A stretch of DNA of 64,000 nt from Pelagibius sp050330205 (lineage in GTDB: Bacteria; Pseudomonadota; Alphaproteobacteria; Kiloniellales; Kiloniellaceae). Of this stretch, positions 8,930 through 16,932 are shown in pieces. The DNA lies in contig JBHJOA010000042.1 of NCBI GenBank assembly GCA_050330205.1, positions 16,422 to 80,421 of the forward strand, read 5' to 3'. A model generated the notes under the pieces. It did no database searches and was not told where the DNA came from. It worked only from the letters and a program-made list of their open reading frames with translations. A program made the translations under genes and the position numbers. Position 1 is the stretch's first letter. Each line of letters starts with the position of its first letter.

Positions 8930-10030
8930 TCAGACCCCGCCCTCGCTGGGCCGGGCGACTTCCTGCACCGGTGCCGCGGCGGCACTCTCCGTCTCCGCCT
9001 CGGGGAAGTGCCTGCGCGTGCGGTTGGCGAAGGCCACCAGCGACAGCATGACCGGGACCTCCACCAGCACCCCGACGACGGTCACCAGGGCGGCGCCGGA
9101 GTTGAGGCCGAACAGCCCGATCGCCACCGCCACCGCCAGTTCGAAGAAGTTCGAGGTGCCGATGAGGGCGCAGGGCGCGGCGACGTTGAAGGGCACCCGC
9201 CAGAGATAGGCGGCGCCGTAGGCGATGGCGAAGATGCCGTAGGACTGGATCAGCAGGGGCACGGCGATCAGCGCGATGAGCAGCGGCCGGTCGAGAATCA
9301 CCTGCCCCTGGAAGCCGAACAGCAGGACGACGGTCGCCAGCAGCCCGAGCACCGAGATTGGCTTGACATGGGCGGTGAAGCGGGCGACCTGCGCCTCGCC
9401 GTCCGCCCCGAAGGATGCCCGGCGCGTCAGGTGCCGGCGGGTGATGACGCCGGCGATCAGCGGGATGACCACGTAGAGCACGACCGACAGCAGCAGGGTC
9501 TCCCAGGGCACGACGATGTCGGTCACGCCGAGCAGCAGGGCCACGATGGGGGCGAAGGCGAAGACCATGATGACGTCGTTCAGCGACACCTGCACCAGCG
9601 TGTAGTTCGGGTCGCCGCGGGTCAGCTGCGACCACACGAAAACCATCGCCGTGCAGGGCGCGGCGCCGAGCAGGATGAGGCCGGCGATGTACTGCCCGGC
9701 ATTGGCCGGATCGATGAAACCGGCGAAGAGGTATTCGAAGAACAGCACGCCGAGGGCGGCCATGGTGAAGGGCTTGATCAGCCAGTTCACCGTCAGCGTG
9801 ATGATGAGGCCCTTGGGGCGCTCGTGGATGCGCTTGAGGCTGGTGAAGTCCACCGCCACCATCATCGGATAGACCATGAACCAGATCAGCACGGCGACCA
9901 CGAAGTTCACCGAGCCGTACTCGAGCGCGGCGAGCGCCTGGAAGGCATCCGGCAGCAGGCTGCCCAGGGCAATGCCGGCGACGATGCAGAGGGCGACCCA
10001 GAGCGAGAGATAGCGTTCGAAGGACGACAT
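8930..10030 (-). CDS. acr3: Arsenite efflux permease, ACR3 family
   Basis: A 366-residue inner-membrane protein with about ten hydrophobic segments that exports arsenite by the proton-motive force. LGAAPCTAMVFVWSQLTRGDPNYTL contains the conserved Cys of ACR3 transporters, and the later ALIGTSNFFELAVAVAIGLFGLNSG matches the second half of the fold. It sits between arsR and arsC, three bases from the arsR stop. Confidence 0.95.
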   Translation of the reverse strand: MSSFERYLSLWVALCIVAGIALGSLLPDAFQALAALEYGSVNFVVAVLIWFMVYPMMVAVDFTSLKRIHERPKGLIITLTVNWLIKPFTMAALGVLFFEYLFAGFIDPANAGQYIAGLILLGAAPCTAMVFVWSQLTRGDPNYTLVQVSLNDVIMVFAFAPIVALLLGVTDIVVPWETLLLSVVLYVVIPLIAGVITRRHLTRRASFGADGEAQVARFTAHVKPISVLGLLATVVLLFGFQGQVILDRPLLIALIAVPLLIQSYGIFAIAYGAAYLWRVPFNVAAPCALIGTSNFFELAVAVAIGLFGLNSGAALVTVVGVLVEVPVMLSLVAFANRTRRHFPEAETESAAAAPVQEVARPSEGGV

Positions 10031-10033
10031 GGG

Positions 10034-10417
10034 TCAGGCGTTTCTCCTGCCGGGGGCGGCGGGACGGCGGGCGGGCGCCCCGTTGCCGGTGTCGAAGACG
10101 GCGTTGAGCAGCGCGGCGAGCGGCAGCAGGCTCTCCGGGTTCAACGAGTAGCAGACGCGCGGCCGCTCGATCTCGCCGGTGATGATGCCGGCCGCCTTCA
10201 GGATCCGCAGGTGCTCGGATACCGTCGACTGGGCGAGCCCCACCTCGTCGACGATGTCGCAGCCGATGCAGGAGCGCTTCTCCAGCAGCAGGCGGACGAT
10301 GTGGATGCGCGCGGGATGGCCGAGGGCCTTGGCGACGGCGGCCAGGGCCTCGGCGGAGGCCGGCTCGCCGCCGGGCGGGCGGGCGCCGCGTGACGGCTTC
10401 GCGGTGACGGTCTGCAT
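10034..10417 (-). CDS. arsR: Arsenic-responsive repressor, ArsR family
   Basis: A 127-residue winged-helix repressor. KALGHPARIHIVRLLLEKRSCIGCDIVDEVGLAQSTVSEHLRIL holds a CIGC pair close to the DNA-binding helix, where trivalent arsenic would bind and release DNA. The N-terminal 20 and C-terminal 15 residues are low-complexity. It heads the operon, and an inverted repeat lies 12 bases upstream of the start. Confidence 0.93.
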   Translation of the reverse strand: MQTVTAKPSRGARPPGGEPASAEALAAVAKALGHPARIHIVRLLLEKRSCIGCDIVDEVGLAQSTVSEHLRILKAAGIITGEIERPRVCYSLNPESLLPLAALLNAVFDTGNGAPARRPAAPGRRNA

Positions 10418-10428
10418 CTGGCAATCCC

Positions 10429-10444
10429 ATCGTTATTCGACGAT
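10429..10444. promoter_or_regulatory. ArsR operator candidate
   Basis: ATCGTTATTCGACGAT has perfect arms ATCGT/ACGAT around six bases, in an AT-richer patch immediately upstream of arsR. Position and sequence style fit operators of the ArsR family; autorepression is inferred. Confidence 0.55.
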
Positions 10445-10511
10445 ATGCGATGTATGGGGCCGGGGCGGCCAAAAGGCAAGCGGAACCTGAGGGGCCCTTG
10501 CCGGTCCGCGG

Positions 10512-10898
10512 TCAGTCGCGCTCCGACCCCGGGGCGTTGGTCGACCAGATGATGCTGAGCAAGAGCCCCTTGGCGCGTGGCAGCACGGCCAGAACGAGAG
10601 CCAGCGCGAAGAGAGGCCAGACCGTCATCGCCAGCCAGGTCGGCCACTGGACGTGGTGCTCGACCATCAGGATGACCGGCAGCACGATATGCCCGACCAC
10701 CAGGATGGTGAGCCAGGGGGCGCCGTCGTCGGAGCGTATGTGCCCAAGCGGCTCATCGCAGGCGGCGCAACGATCGACCTGCTTCAGGTAGCTTGCGAAG
10801 AGCCTGCCCTTGCCACAGGCGGGACAGCGCCCCTGCACGCCCCGCCACATGGCGTCGCGCAGCGGCGTTTCCCTGCGCGACTGCGATGGCTCCATCAT
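10512..10898 (-). CDS. DUF983 family zinc-ribbon membrane protein
   Basis: About 128 residues. A zinc-ribbon-like segment CPACGKGRLF...CAACDEPLGHIRSDDGAPW (two CxxC pairs) is followed by two hydrophobic segments (TILVVGHIVLPVILMV and TVWPLFALALVLAVL). This is the DUF983 pattern, whose function is unknown. Two adjacent ATGs (10898, 10895) are possible starts; a longer frame to 10955 lacks family features. It is divergent from nothing obvious and probably monocistronic. Confidence 0.75.
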   Translation of the reverse strand: MMEPSQSRRETPLRDAMWRGVQGRCPACGKGRLFASYLKQVDRCAACDEPLGHIRSDDGAPWLTILVVGHIVLPVILMVEHHVQWPTWLAMTVWPLFALALVLAVLPRAKGLLLSIIWSTNAPGSERD

Positions 10899-11024
10899 GA
10901 CGCCCCGGGGGCCGGATCGCAGGCTACCTGTTCCGGTTTCTGATCGACAAGCCATCTCTTTTCAGCGATCAGCGCCTCGCGCTCTTCGGGCGGCCAACGG
11001 TACAGGCCGACAGTTGAATGCATT

Positions 11025-11450
11025 TTAGACGGCTTTTGGCCTCAGGCGGCCACGTTCATCGAGAACCTTCACTCGCTGCCCCGGCATCCCGGCATATTCG
11101 GTTGAAGATCGGCGGCCCCGCGTGTCCTCTATGGCTACGATGAAGCGATTGTGGAGAACGCCTGGGACATAACGGACGGTAAGCTCGCGAAAATCCGATA
11201 CCGATGCGCCGTGCTTTTCGCAGAAGCCAGGGAGCGCATCTCGATAACGCGTGATCGCCTTCGCCAGGCTCGCCGTGGCTTGCCCTCCTGAAATCTGCCC
11301 GGTCAGAAAGTCGACGGCCAAATAGCCGCCTGAGGCTTTGCGCGCCTCTCCGAAAATGTCAGTCGGGCAGTAGCCGATCACGAGGCCGAGGCCGCAAGCT
11401 AGAGACTCGGCAAAGTTGTGAGCGATGGAACGAAGTTCATCATGTTTCAT
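11025..11450 (-). CDS. Protein of unknown function, compositionally atypical
   Basis: A 141-residue product with no family I recognise. It has a mixed alpha/beta look (NFAESLACGLGLVIGYCPTDIFGEARK, SGGYLAVDFLTGQISGG), ends with a basic tail and has no signal peptide or membrane segment. Its base composition is visibly less GC-rich than its neighbours and its codon choice less biased, which suggests later acquisition. The upstream ribosome site is weak. Confidence 0.6.
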   Translation of the reverse strand: MKHDELRSIAHNFAESLACGLGLVIGYCPTDIFGEARKASGGYLAVDFLTGQISGGQATASLAKAITRYRDALPGFCEKHGASVSDFRELTVRYVPGVLHNRFIVAIEDTRGRRSSTEYAGMPGQRVKVLDERGRLRPKAV

Positions 11451-11695
11451 GCCAGCATCTTAGCTCAGTCTCAAGTTTCGGCAATCGACCCGTCCCGCAA
11501 ATCCAGACCCTGCACTTTGATCAAGATAGAGTGCTTACGCCGGACCTGCTGCTTTTTTTGAGTTATAGGTCCGTAAATTAGCGCAGAGGCGACGTCAATC
11601 CCGCCGCAGTGCTGCGCCCCTCCAACGGCTGAGGGGAACCGCAGGTTGGTCGCGGCGTTGATTTTCTAGCCTGTCGCAAGCAAAGGAGCAATTTG

Positions 11696-12004
11696 GTGGC
11701 TCTCTGGAGCATCGAAGCCTGCGCGGTGGCGGAGGACTCCCGCTGGATGGACTTCCCGATCTGGGCAGACGTGGTGGTGCGGGCGCCGACGGCCGCGCTG
11801 GCCCGCCGGACCGCCGCCGGCATGGAGGCCGCCCTGCTGGACGACGGCATACCGCCCGGCAACGAGACGCCCGCGTTCCGCAGCGCCTTCACGGACGAAA
11901 AGCTTTACCGCGTGCGCCGCCTGCGCCATCTCCCGGGCTGTCCGCAGGAAGGTCCCTGGGAGGTGATCAGCGCCCGCCAGGCGCGCGCGGCCGGCCGCGT
12001 GTGA
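11696..12004 (+). CDS. Small protein of unknown function
   Basis: A 102-residue soluble product. AAAGGAG at 11682-11688 supports the GTG at 11696 (a TTG at 11693 is in frame). It contains an alternating hydrophobic stretch IWADVVVRAPTAALARRTAAGMEAALLDDG that looks like a beta strand followed by a helix, and several Trp residues. No known domain is recognised. It ends facing the convergent lipoprotein gene, with strong hairpins between them. Confidence 0.5.
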   Translation: MALWSIEACAVAEDSRWMDFPIWADVVVRAPTAALARRTAAGMEAALLDDGIPPGNETPAFRSAFTDEKLYRVRRLRHLPGCPQEGPWEVISARQARAAGRV

Positions 12005-12084
12005 CGCGGTCTTCTCGGGAGGCTCCCCACGGATCGCTCGTTCCTCGAAATCTGTACTTCGGTTGAGCTGATCTCGAGTTGGTA

Positions 12085-12179
12085 CCCGAAGCGGCCTGCG
12101 ACGGCCGTGGGAGCCTCGTGAACTCGGCGCCGCAGGCCAGCTTCGGGCAGGGGCCGTCGGGACTCGTCCCGGCGGCCCC
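12085..12179. other. Two stacked inverted repeats between convergent genes
   Basis: First pair: CCCGAAGCGGCCTGCG at 12085-12100 pairs with 12131-12147 apart from one inserted base. Second pair: GGGGCCGTCGGGA at 12150-12162 pairs with 12167-12179 around a CTCG loop, with a single T-G mismatch. Lying between two convergent stops, it could end transcription from either side, although no T run follows. Confidence 0.6.
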
Positions 12180-12206
12180 ATCTCGTGGATCGCACGCGGC
12201 GTGCGC

Positions 12207-13124
12207 CTACATGCCGGCGCTTGTGGTCGGTGCGAAGTCGACGTCGATCCTGGCCGTCGCCGCCGGCGCGCCCGGAATCTCCGTCTTGAAGGTCATGCGC
12301 TCGCCGGCGCCCAGCTCGACCTGCCGGGGCTCGATCACGGCCTGGGTCAACTGACGCCCTTCCCGGTCGAGCAGCAGCGCGCGCATCGTCGGCACGGCCT
12401 TGCTGTCGGCGGTGGTGTTGACCACGACCCCCTGGACCACCAGGACATCGTCGCGACGCAGGGGATCCACCAGGGTGATCTCGAGACCCTCGACCGCGCT
12501 GTACTCCACGCCGGCGAAGTTGTCCGCGCAGGTGCGGTAGCCCGGCTCCCTGTCCGCGTGGCGGTCGACGCAGTTGGCGGCGGAATACTCCCGCTTGTCG
12601 ACCCCGTCCCAATGCACGCCCATGCGGCCGACGCGGTTGATCCCCAGCTTCTTCAGACGCAGGGAGTAGAGGCCCGGGTCCAGCGGCCGCTGCGGCCGCA
12701 CGTGGACGTACTCCGGCCGCCCGGGCGCGAAATCCAGCGTGACGGGCACGCGGAAGGGCTCGATCGGCGCCACCGCCCACTGGCTGCCCTGCACCGGCGC
12801 GGCGCGGCCTGCAGAGTCGACCTCGCTGCGCACCCAGGCGACCCGCCAGAGATCGACCAGGTCGTGCCGGGGCCGCATTTCCCGCTCGAGTTCCGGATCG
12901 TAGATGACGAACTCCGTGTAGGGGCCGAGGGCGGCGCGGGCCGGCCAGGACTTGACCTCCCATTCGCGGCCGCCATCCAGGCGCTGCAGCTCGTCGTTGC
13001 GCGAAATGGCGTAGAGGCCCGGTTCGTCGGGCAGGGGAAAAGGCGGCGGCATGTCACCTGCACAGGCCGCCAGCAAGGCCGCCAGCGCCGAAGCGCCGGC
13101 CAAATTCGCAGTTTGCTTGATCAT
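12207..13124 (-). CDS. Predicted lipoprotein with a C-terminal FxLYD/DUF3426-like domain
   Basis: A 305-residue exported protein. The signal peptide MIKQTANLAGASALAALLAAC ends in a lipobox with the acylated Cys at 21. The body contains many Trp, Arg and Asp residues. The last 90 residues (VEGLEITLVDPLRRDDVLVVQGVVVN...PTMRALLLDREGRQL...LGAGERMTFKTEI) have the beta-sandwich rhythm of FxLYD/DUF3426 domains; that match is by eye. The ATG at 13124 is chosen because the lipobox follows at the proper distance. It lies downstream of a secreted Ala/Ser-rich gene on the same strand, separated by a terminator. Confidence 0.7.
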   Translation of the reverse strand: MIKQTANLAGASALAALLAACAGDMPPPFPLPDEPGLYAISRNDELQRLDGGREWEVKSWPARAALGPYTEFVIYDPELEREMRPRHDLVDLWRVAWVRSEVDSAGRAAPVQGSQWAVAPIEPFRVPVTLDFAPGRPEYVHVRPQRPLDPGLYSLRLKKLGINRVGRMGVHWDGVDKREYSAANCVDRHADREPGYRTCADNFAGVEYSAVEGLEITLVDPLRRDDVLVVQGVVVNTTADSKAVPTMRALLLDREGRQLTQAVIEPRQVELGAGERMTFKTEIPGAPAATARIDVDFAPTTSAGM

Positions 13125-13223
13125 GGGTAAAGGCTCCCGTTTCGCAGTAAACATCCATCACGCGGGCAGGCGCGCGAAGCCCTGCCCCGACTCCCCTCTC
13201 CGTCGATCTTTGGAATGCTTTGA

Positions 13224-13260
13224 AGAAAAAGCCGGCCGGCGCCCGCCCCGCGGCGCCGGC
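13224..13260 (-). terminator. Rho-independent terminator of the Ala/Ser-rich gene
   Basis: On the minus strand GCCGGCGCC (13260-13252) pairs perfectly with GGCGCCGGC (13243-13235) around an 8-base loop. A TTTTTCTTC run follows a few bases later (13230 downwards). It lies about 30 bases past the stop at 13292. Confidence 0.8.
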
Positions 13261-13291
13261 GGATCACCCGTAACCGCTCACCCGTAGCCGC

Positions 13292-14317
13292 TCACTGGGC
13301 GTTGGCTTCGCTGATGGCGGCCGGATCGTTCCAGGTTGCGGACGTCCCGCCGCTCGATGCCGCGCCGCCGTCGGCGACGGCCGCCGATTCGGCGGTGCCA
13401 CCGTCGTGGATGCCGACGCTGGCCCGCGTCGTGCTGTCCGCCTTGGTAATTCCCGGCGTCGCCAGGGCCAGCGCCCGCGCGTGAGCGTTCGCCCGCACCC
13501 GCGTACCATCCTCCAGGACGACGCTCGTTGTCGTCCGGGCGATGGTCAGGGCACCGAACTTCGTGGTCACCGACTTGCTCGTCGACTTTGTCTTGGTCGA
13601 GTAGGATTGGTCGGACTCGACAGAGACCGAAGCCTCGGCATCGGATGTCGCCGAAACCGTCGGGCCCGCGTCATCGTTGACTGCCTCTGCCGCTGCCGAG
13701 GCACCGGCCTGCGCGTCGATTCCATCTGCCGTATTGGCCGAGGCCGCGGCGGTGGAGTCGGCCGTTGCGCTGGCGCCATCGGGCGTCGCGCCGCTTTCGT
13801 CGACGGCAGGCGCGGCGTCCGCCACGGCCGCTTCTGTCTCGGCTGCATGCGCATCGCTATCCGCAGCATCGGTATCGGTATCGCCGGCCTCGGCATCGGC
13901 GCTGGCAGCCTCGCCCGCACCGGCGGCATCGTCGTCGCGGGCGGTGCCCGGATCCGCCGCAGCCGATCGGCCGTCGCTGGCTTCGTCGCCACGGCCTCGC
14001 TCGCCCGCCACGTCGCTGCCCGGGGAGTCCTGCGAGTTGCCTCTGGAGTCCGCAGCAGCGTCGCCGTTTCCGCGGCCCTGCGTGTTGCCTTCGTCGCTCG
14101 CGGACTCGCCGCTGCCATCGCCGCCTTCGGCACCCGAAGCGCTGGCCAGCATCAGTCGGGGGGCATCGTGACCCACCGCCCGCTGCAGCAACGGCTGGAC
14201 GTCCGACGCGGCCGGCCCCTTCATCAGCGACGACGCCTCGGCGGCGCCGGCGCCAAGGGACAGCGTGAGGGCGCTTATCATCAGGATCGATCTCAAGTCT
14301 CCGCGGTGTGTCCGCAT
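13292..14317 (-). CDS. Secreted Ala/Ser/Asp-rich low-complexity protein
   Basis: About 341 residues. A signal peptide (MRTHRGDLRSILMISALTLS, then a cut near AEAS) is followed by roughly 180 residues dominated by Ala, Asp, Glu, Ser and Gly. A more ordered C-terminal part carries STKTKSTSKSVTTKFGALTI, strand-like TTTSVVLEDGTRVRA and an Ala/Gly/Ser tail. The second ATG is chosen (GGAGGA lies six bases upstream; it abuts the first ATG). Not recognised as a family; the composition suggests an acidic surface or matrix protein. Two similar secreted proteins follow across a divergent region. Confidence 0.65.
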   Translation of the reverse strand: MRTHRGDLRSILMISALTLSLGAGAAEASSLMKGPAASDVQPLLQRAVGHDAPRLMLASASGAEGGDGSGESASDEGNTQGRGNGDAAADSRGNSQDSPGSDVAGERGRGDEASDGRSAAADPGTARDDDAAGAGEAASADAEAGDTDTDAADSDAHAAETEAAVADAAPAVDESGATPDGASATADSTAAASANTADGIDAQAGASAAAEAVNDDAGPTVSATSDAEASVSVESDQSYSTKTKSTSKSVTTKFGALTIARTTTSVVLEDGTRVRANAHARALALATPGITKADSTTRASVGIHDGGTAESAAVADGGAASSGGTSATWNDPAAISEANAQ

Positions 14318-14836
14318 GGTCATTCCTCCGGTCGACAGAATTGAGAGACTCCCCGATGGCGACCGCGCCCCGCGCCGCCTAGCACCTAAGACGGCCCCTC
14401 CCCTGCGTTATTCCGACGCACCAAGACGCGACGCCACGCCACGACTCGCTTCGCTGTGTCATTTTCCGATCCCGCACACCGCCTTCCGCATTGGGTGGGA
14501 AACCGGTGCCGCAATCAGGCTTCCTGCGGTGGATGCATCGCGCCGCATTGCGGATCGCCTGTGGCATCGATGAGTGTTTCTCTCTCATGACGCGTTTCGT
14601 CCTCCGGCGATACCGCCGGGCATTGAATACGCGACCACAAATCGACACGGCAGTAGCGAGGACACGGCCCACCGGCGGAATAGCCGACGCGGCGCGCGGT
14701 CCATCTCATCGAGGCCGGCTCGCGGCGTGGAACGATTTGCAACGTGGCGAGTCATTTGGGCAACGCGGTTTCGCCGCAGTCCGATGCGGTCTCGCTGTCT
14801 TCATGGGAGCCTCGAAAACCCAAGGAGATGGAAGTT
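14318..14836. other. 519-bp non-coding divergent region
   Basis: No convincing gene: open frames here lack ribosome sites and codon bias. It separates two divergent genes for Ala/Ser-rich exported proteins and must contain both promoters. A perfect small hairpin (CCGGCG-ATAC-CGCCGG, near 14606-14621) and somewhat lower GC around 14440-14600 are the only features seen. Confidence 0.6.
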
Positions 14837-16060
14837 ATGAAACGTAAGGACCTTCGATCCGGCCTGCTGATGGCCGTCTCCGCCCTCGCGCTGGGGGCCT
14901 TCGTTGCACAGGGCGGCGCAGCCGCCGAGGAACTCGGTGCTTCGGCCAGTTCGGAAGCTTCGGCCAGCAGCACCGGCAACGGTACCGCCAGCGCCTCCAA
15001 CACCAGCTCCGCTGAGGTGTCGCGCGACGCGGACGGCGACATCAGCGGCACTGCATCCTCCAACTCGACGGCGGGCGCCACCGGCGATGCCGAGGCTTCG
15101 GCCGGCGGCGACGCCACGGCGGAGGCCTCCGGCGACGGCATGGACGCCGGTGCCACCGCGGCGACCGGTACCGCCGTCAGCTCCTCTGGCGAACTCGGCG
15201 CCGCCAGCGCGTCGAGCAGTTCCGCGGCCGGCGTTTCGGTCTCGGATGGCCAGGTATCCGCGGGCGCGGCCGGTGCCGGTGGTTCCGCTTCCACCGAGGG
15301 TGCCGAGGCCATGGCCGGCGCCGATGCCGGCGGCTTCGCCTCGATCTCCGACTCCGATCTCAGTGTCGGCGCCAATGCCGGTGCGGGCGCCCAGTCGATC
15401 GGCGACGATTCGGCGAGCGCCGCCAGCCATGCCGCTGCTAGCGCCTCGCTGAGCGGCGACGGCATGCAGGCGGCCACGACCTCCGACGCCGGCGGCCAGG
15501 CGACCGACGGCGGCACCGCCAATGCCGACGCTTTCGGCTCGGCGAGCAACACGGGCGACAACTTCGGCGTCAGCGCCGACAGCATCGCCAGCGTCGCCGT
15601 GGAGGACGCCGGCAGCGCCCAGGCGACCTCAGAGTCCATGGCAGGTGTCGAACTCAGCGACAACGGCGTGAGCACCACGACCGGCGCCGGCGCCGCGACC
15701 GAGACGACCGGCAGCGGCATCGCCAACGCCGATGCCGGGGCGGCCGCTTTCGGTAGCGTCGCGGTGGAGCCGGAGACGGAGCCGGAGGCCGACACATCGG
15801 CCAACGGTGACGCCGAAGTCGAACCCGAGGACGAGACCGCGGCCAATGGTGACGCCGATGTCGAGCCGGAGCCCGAAGGCACCGGCAACGGCGACGTCGC
15901 GGAGGTCGACGAGGACGAGCAGAAGCCCTCGCACAACAAGCGCCGCGGGCACGGCCACAAGCACGGGCATGGCCATGATCGTGGGCACGGCCATCAGCCC
16001 AGCATCACCGTCGAGGTCGATGCTGACTCCAGCAGCCGTGCGTCGGTTCTGATCAACTAG
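14837..16060 (+). CDS. Secreted Ala/Ser/Gly-rich repeat protein with His/Gly-rich C-terminus
   Basis: A 407-residue exported protein. Signal peptide about 1-30 (LLMAVSALALGAFVAQGGAAA). Residues 31-310 are built almost only of Ala, Ser, Gly, Asp and Thr in loose repeats (for example ASASNTSS, GDAEASAGGDATAEASGDG). Next come acidic repeats of the type EPEDETAANGDADV and a cluster HGHKHGHGHDRGHGH likely to bind divalent metal. It ends in a strand-like TVEVDADSSSRASVLIN. The ATG at 14837 lies 9 bases after AAGGAG. Not recognised; a cell-surface or matrix role is a guess from composition. Confidence 0.65.
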   Translation: MKRKDLRSGLLMAVSALALGAFVAQGGAAAEELGASASSEASASSTGNGTASASNTSSAEVSRDADGDISGTASSNSTAGATGDAEASAGGDATAEASGDGMDAGATAATGTAVSSSGELGAASASSSSAAGVSVSDGQVSAGAAGAGGSASTEGAEAMAGADAGGFASISDSDLSVGANAGAGAQSIGDDSASAASHAAASASLSGDGMQAATTSDAGGQATDGGTANADAFGSASNTGDNFGVSADSIASVAVEDAGSAQATSESMAGVELSDNGVSTTTGAGAATETTGSGIANADAGAAAFGSVAVEPETEPEADTSANGDAEVEPEDETAANGDADVEPEPEGTGNGDVAEVDEDEQKPSHNKRRGHGHKHGHGHDRGHGHQPSITVEVDADSSSRASVLIN

Positions 16061-16088
16061 GCCTGCGGCATTGCCCCGGTTGCGGGGC

Positions 16089-16122
16089 CGGGACCGGCGG
16101 ACACGACGCGCCGCCGGTCCCG
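16089..16122 (+). terminator. Strong hairpin after the His/Gly-rich repeat gene
   Basis: CGGGACCGGCGG (16089-16100) pairs perfectly with CCGCCGGTCCCG (16111-16122) around a 10-base loop, 28 bases past the stop. No T run follows, so it may be an intercistronic stabiliser or attenuator rather than a full terminator. Confidence 0.55.
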
Positions 16123-16160
16123 CTTGTCGCAGTCTCTCAGCTCCTGGATGGAGACCTTCC

Positions 16161-16499
16161 ATGACACGATCATTATTCGCAGCGGCGGCGATCGCCCTCG
16201 CCGCTTTCGCCGGAACTCCCTGGGCCTTCACCGCAGCGGCCGATGGCGGCACCGGCGTCAAGACCAAGGCATCGGCCTCGGCATCGGCCTCGTCCTCCGC
16301 TTCTACGTCGGCCGGCAATGACGGCTGCGAAGCGGCCGCCAGGTCGACTGCGGAAGCCCAAGCAGGCGACCAGCACGCCACCGATAGAGACGAGCAGACG
16401 GTGCGGGACAGCGGCGATGGCTGCAGTGCCAGCGCAAGCTCGAGCGCGACGGCTTCCGTGGATGACGAAGAGGAAGACGAGAACCGGCAGGCGAACTGA
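16161..16499 (+). CDS. Small secreted Ser/Ala-rich protein
   Basis: A 112-residue exported protein. The signal peptide ends near FTAAADG. It continues with VKTKASASASASSSASTS, a Cys at each end of an acidic middle (NDGCEAAAR...SGDGCSAS, perhaps a disulfide), and an acidic tail DDEEEDENRQAN. It follows the large repeat protein by 100 bases on the same strand. The KTK-S/T-S element echoes the C-terminal part of the gene at 13292-14317. Family unknown. Confidence 0.6.
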   Translation: MTRSLFAAAAIALAAFAGTPWAFTAAADGGTGVKTKASASASASSSASTSAGNDGCEAAARSTAEAQAGDQHATDRDEQTVRDSGDGCSASASSSATASVDDEEEDENRQAN

Positions 16500-16524
16500 A
16501 CCTGCGCGGGGACGGCTGGACTGC

Positions 16525-16827
16525 TCAGAGACGCTGCGGCCGGCGCGGCGGCTTGTGCAGCTGCCAGCGTCCGAGCAGGAAGGCCGGCGCAAAGACCGCC
16601 AGCAGGAACACCGCCGCCACCAGGGGGTTGTCGAGCAGCGCGGTCAGGTCCGCCATTGCCAGCAGCACGGTGAGGCTCGAGAAAATGAAGAAGGCCGCGG
16701 CCGAGAACACGGTGATGAAGATCAGGTAGGCAGCCAACGGCTTGGTATCGGGATGCCGCGCCTCCTGCGTGTAGAAGATGGCCCCGATCATGATGGCACC
16801 CCAGAGCGCCAAGGCGATGAACGGCAT
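16525..16827 (-). CDS. Small integral membrane protein, unknown
   Basis: A 100-residue product with three hydrophobic segments (MPFIALALWGAIMIGAIFY, AAYLIFITVFSAAAFFIFSSLTVLLAM, PLVAAVFLLAVFAPAFLLG) and a basic C-terminus. No family recognised. It lies just downstream of the thiamin operon in the position where a transporter ATPase would be expected, but it has no ATPase motif. Confidence 0.65.
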   Translation of the reverse strand: MPFIALALWGAIMIGAIFYTQEARHPDTKPLAAYLIFITVFSAAAFFIFSSLTVLLAMADLTALLDNPLVAAVFLLAVFAPAFLLGRWQLHKPPRRPQRL

Positions 16828-16932
16828 GTGACTGCCCTCCTGCGAAATACGCGTCCGCTGAGTTCTATCGGGGGAAACGCCGTCCGATTGCGGAGGTTCC
16901 CAGAAAGGTTGGACTCCTGATTGTGAAAGGTC

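Noticed and set aside
11513..11524. Short palindrome around TTGATCAA as an Fnr box
   Set aside because: The half-sites lack the four-base spacer of Fnr/FixK sites and no suitable promoter follows.
12079..12354. A plus-strand frame over the hairpin region
   Set aside because: Overlaps the inverted repeats and the 3' end of the lipoprotein gene; no RBS or protein-like pattern.
13262..13290. Near-tandem ACCCGTAACCGCTC / ACCCGTAGCCGCTC pair
   Set aside because: Only two short imperfect copies at a gene end; no reason to see more than chance or minor duplication.
14379..14672. A 97-codon minus-strand frame in the divergent region
   Set aside because: No RBS, Arg/Cys-rich translation, no codon bias; treated as non-coding.
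14752..15960. A 402-codon minus-strand frame opposite the His/Gly-rich repeat gene
   Set aside because: Pro/Ala/Ser-rich antisense of a repetitive gene. The plus-strand reading has a signal peptide, RBS and a sensible C-terminus.
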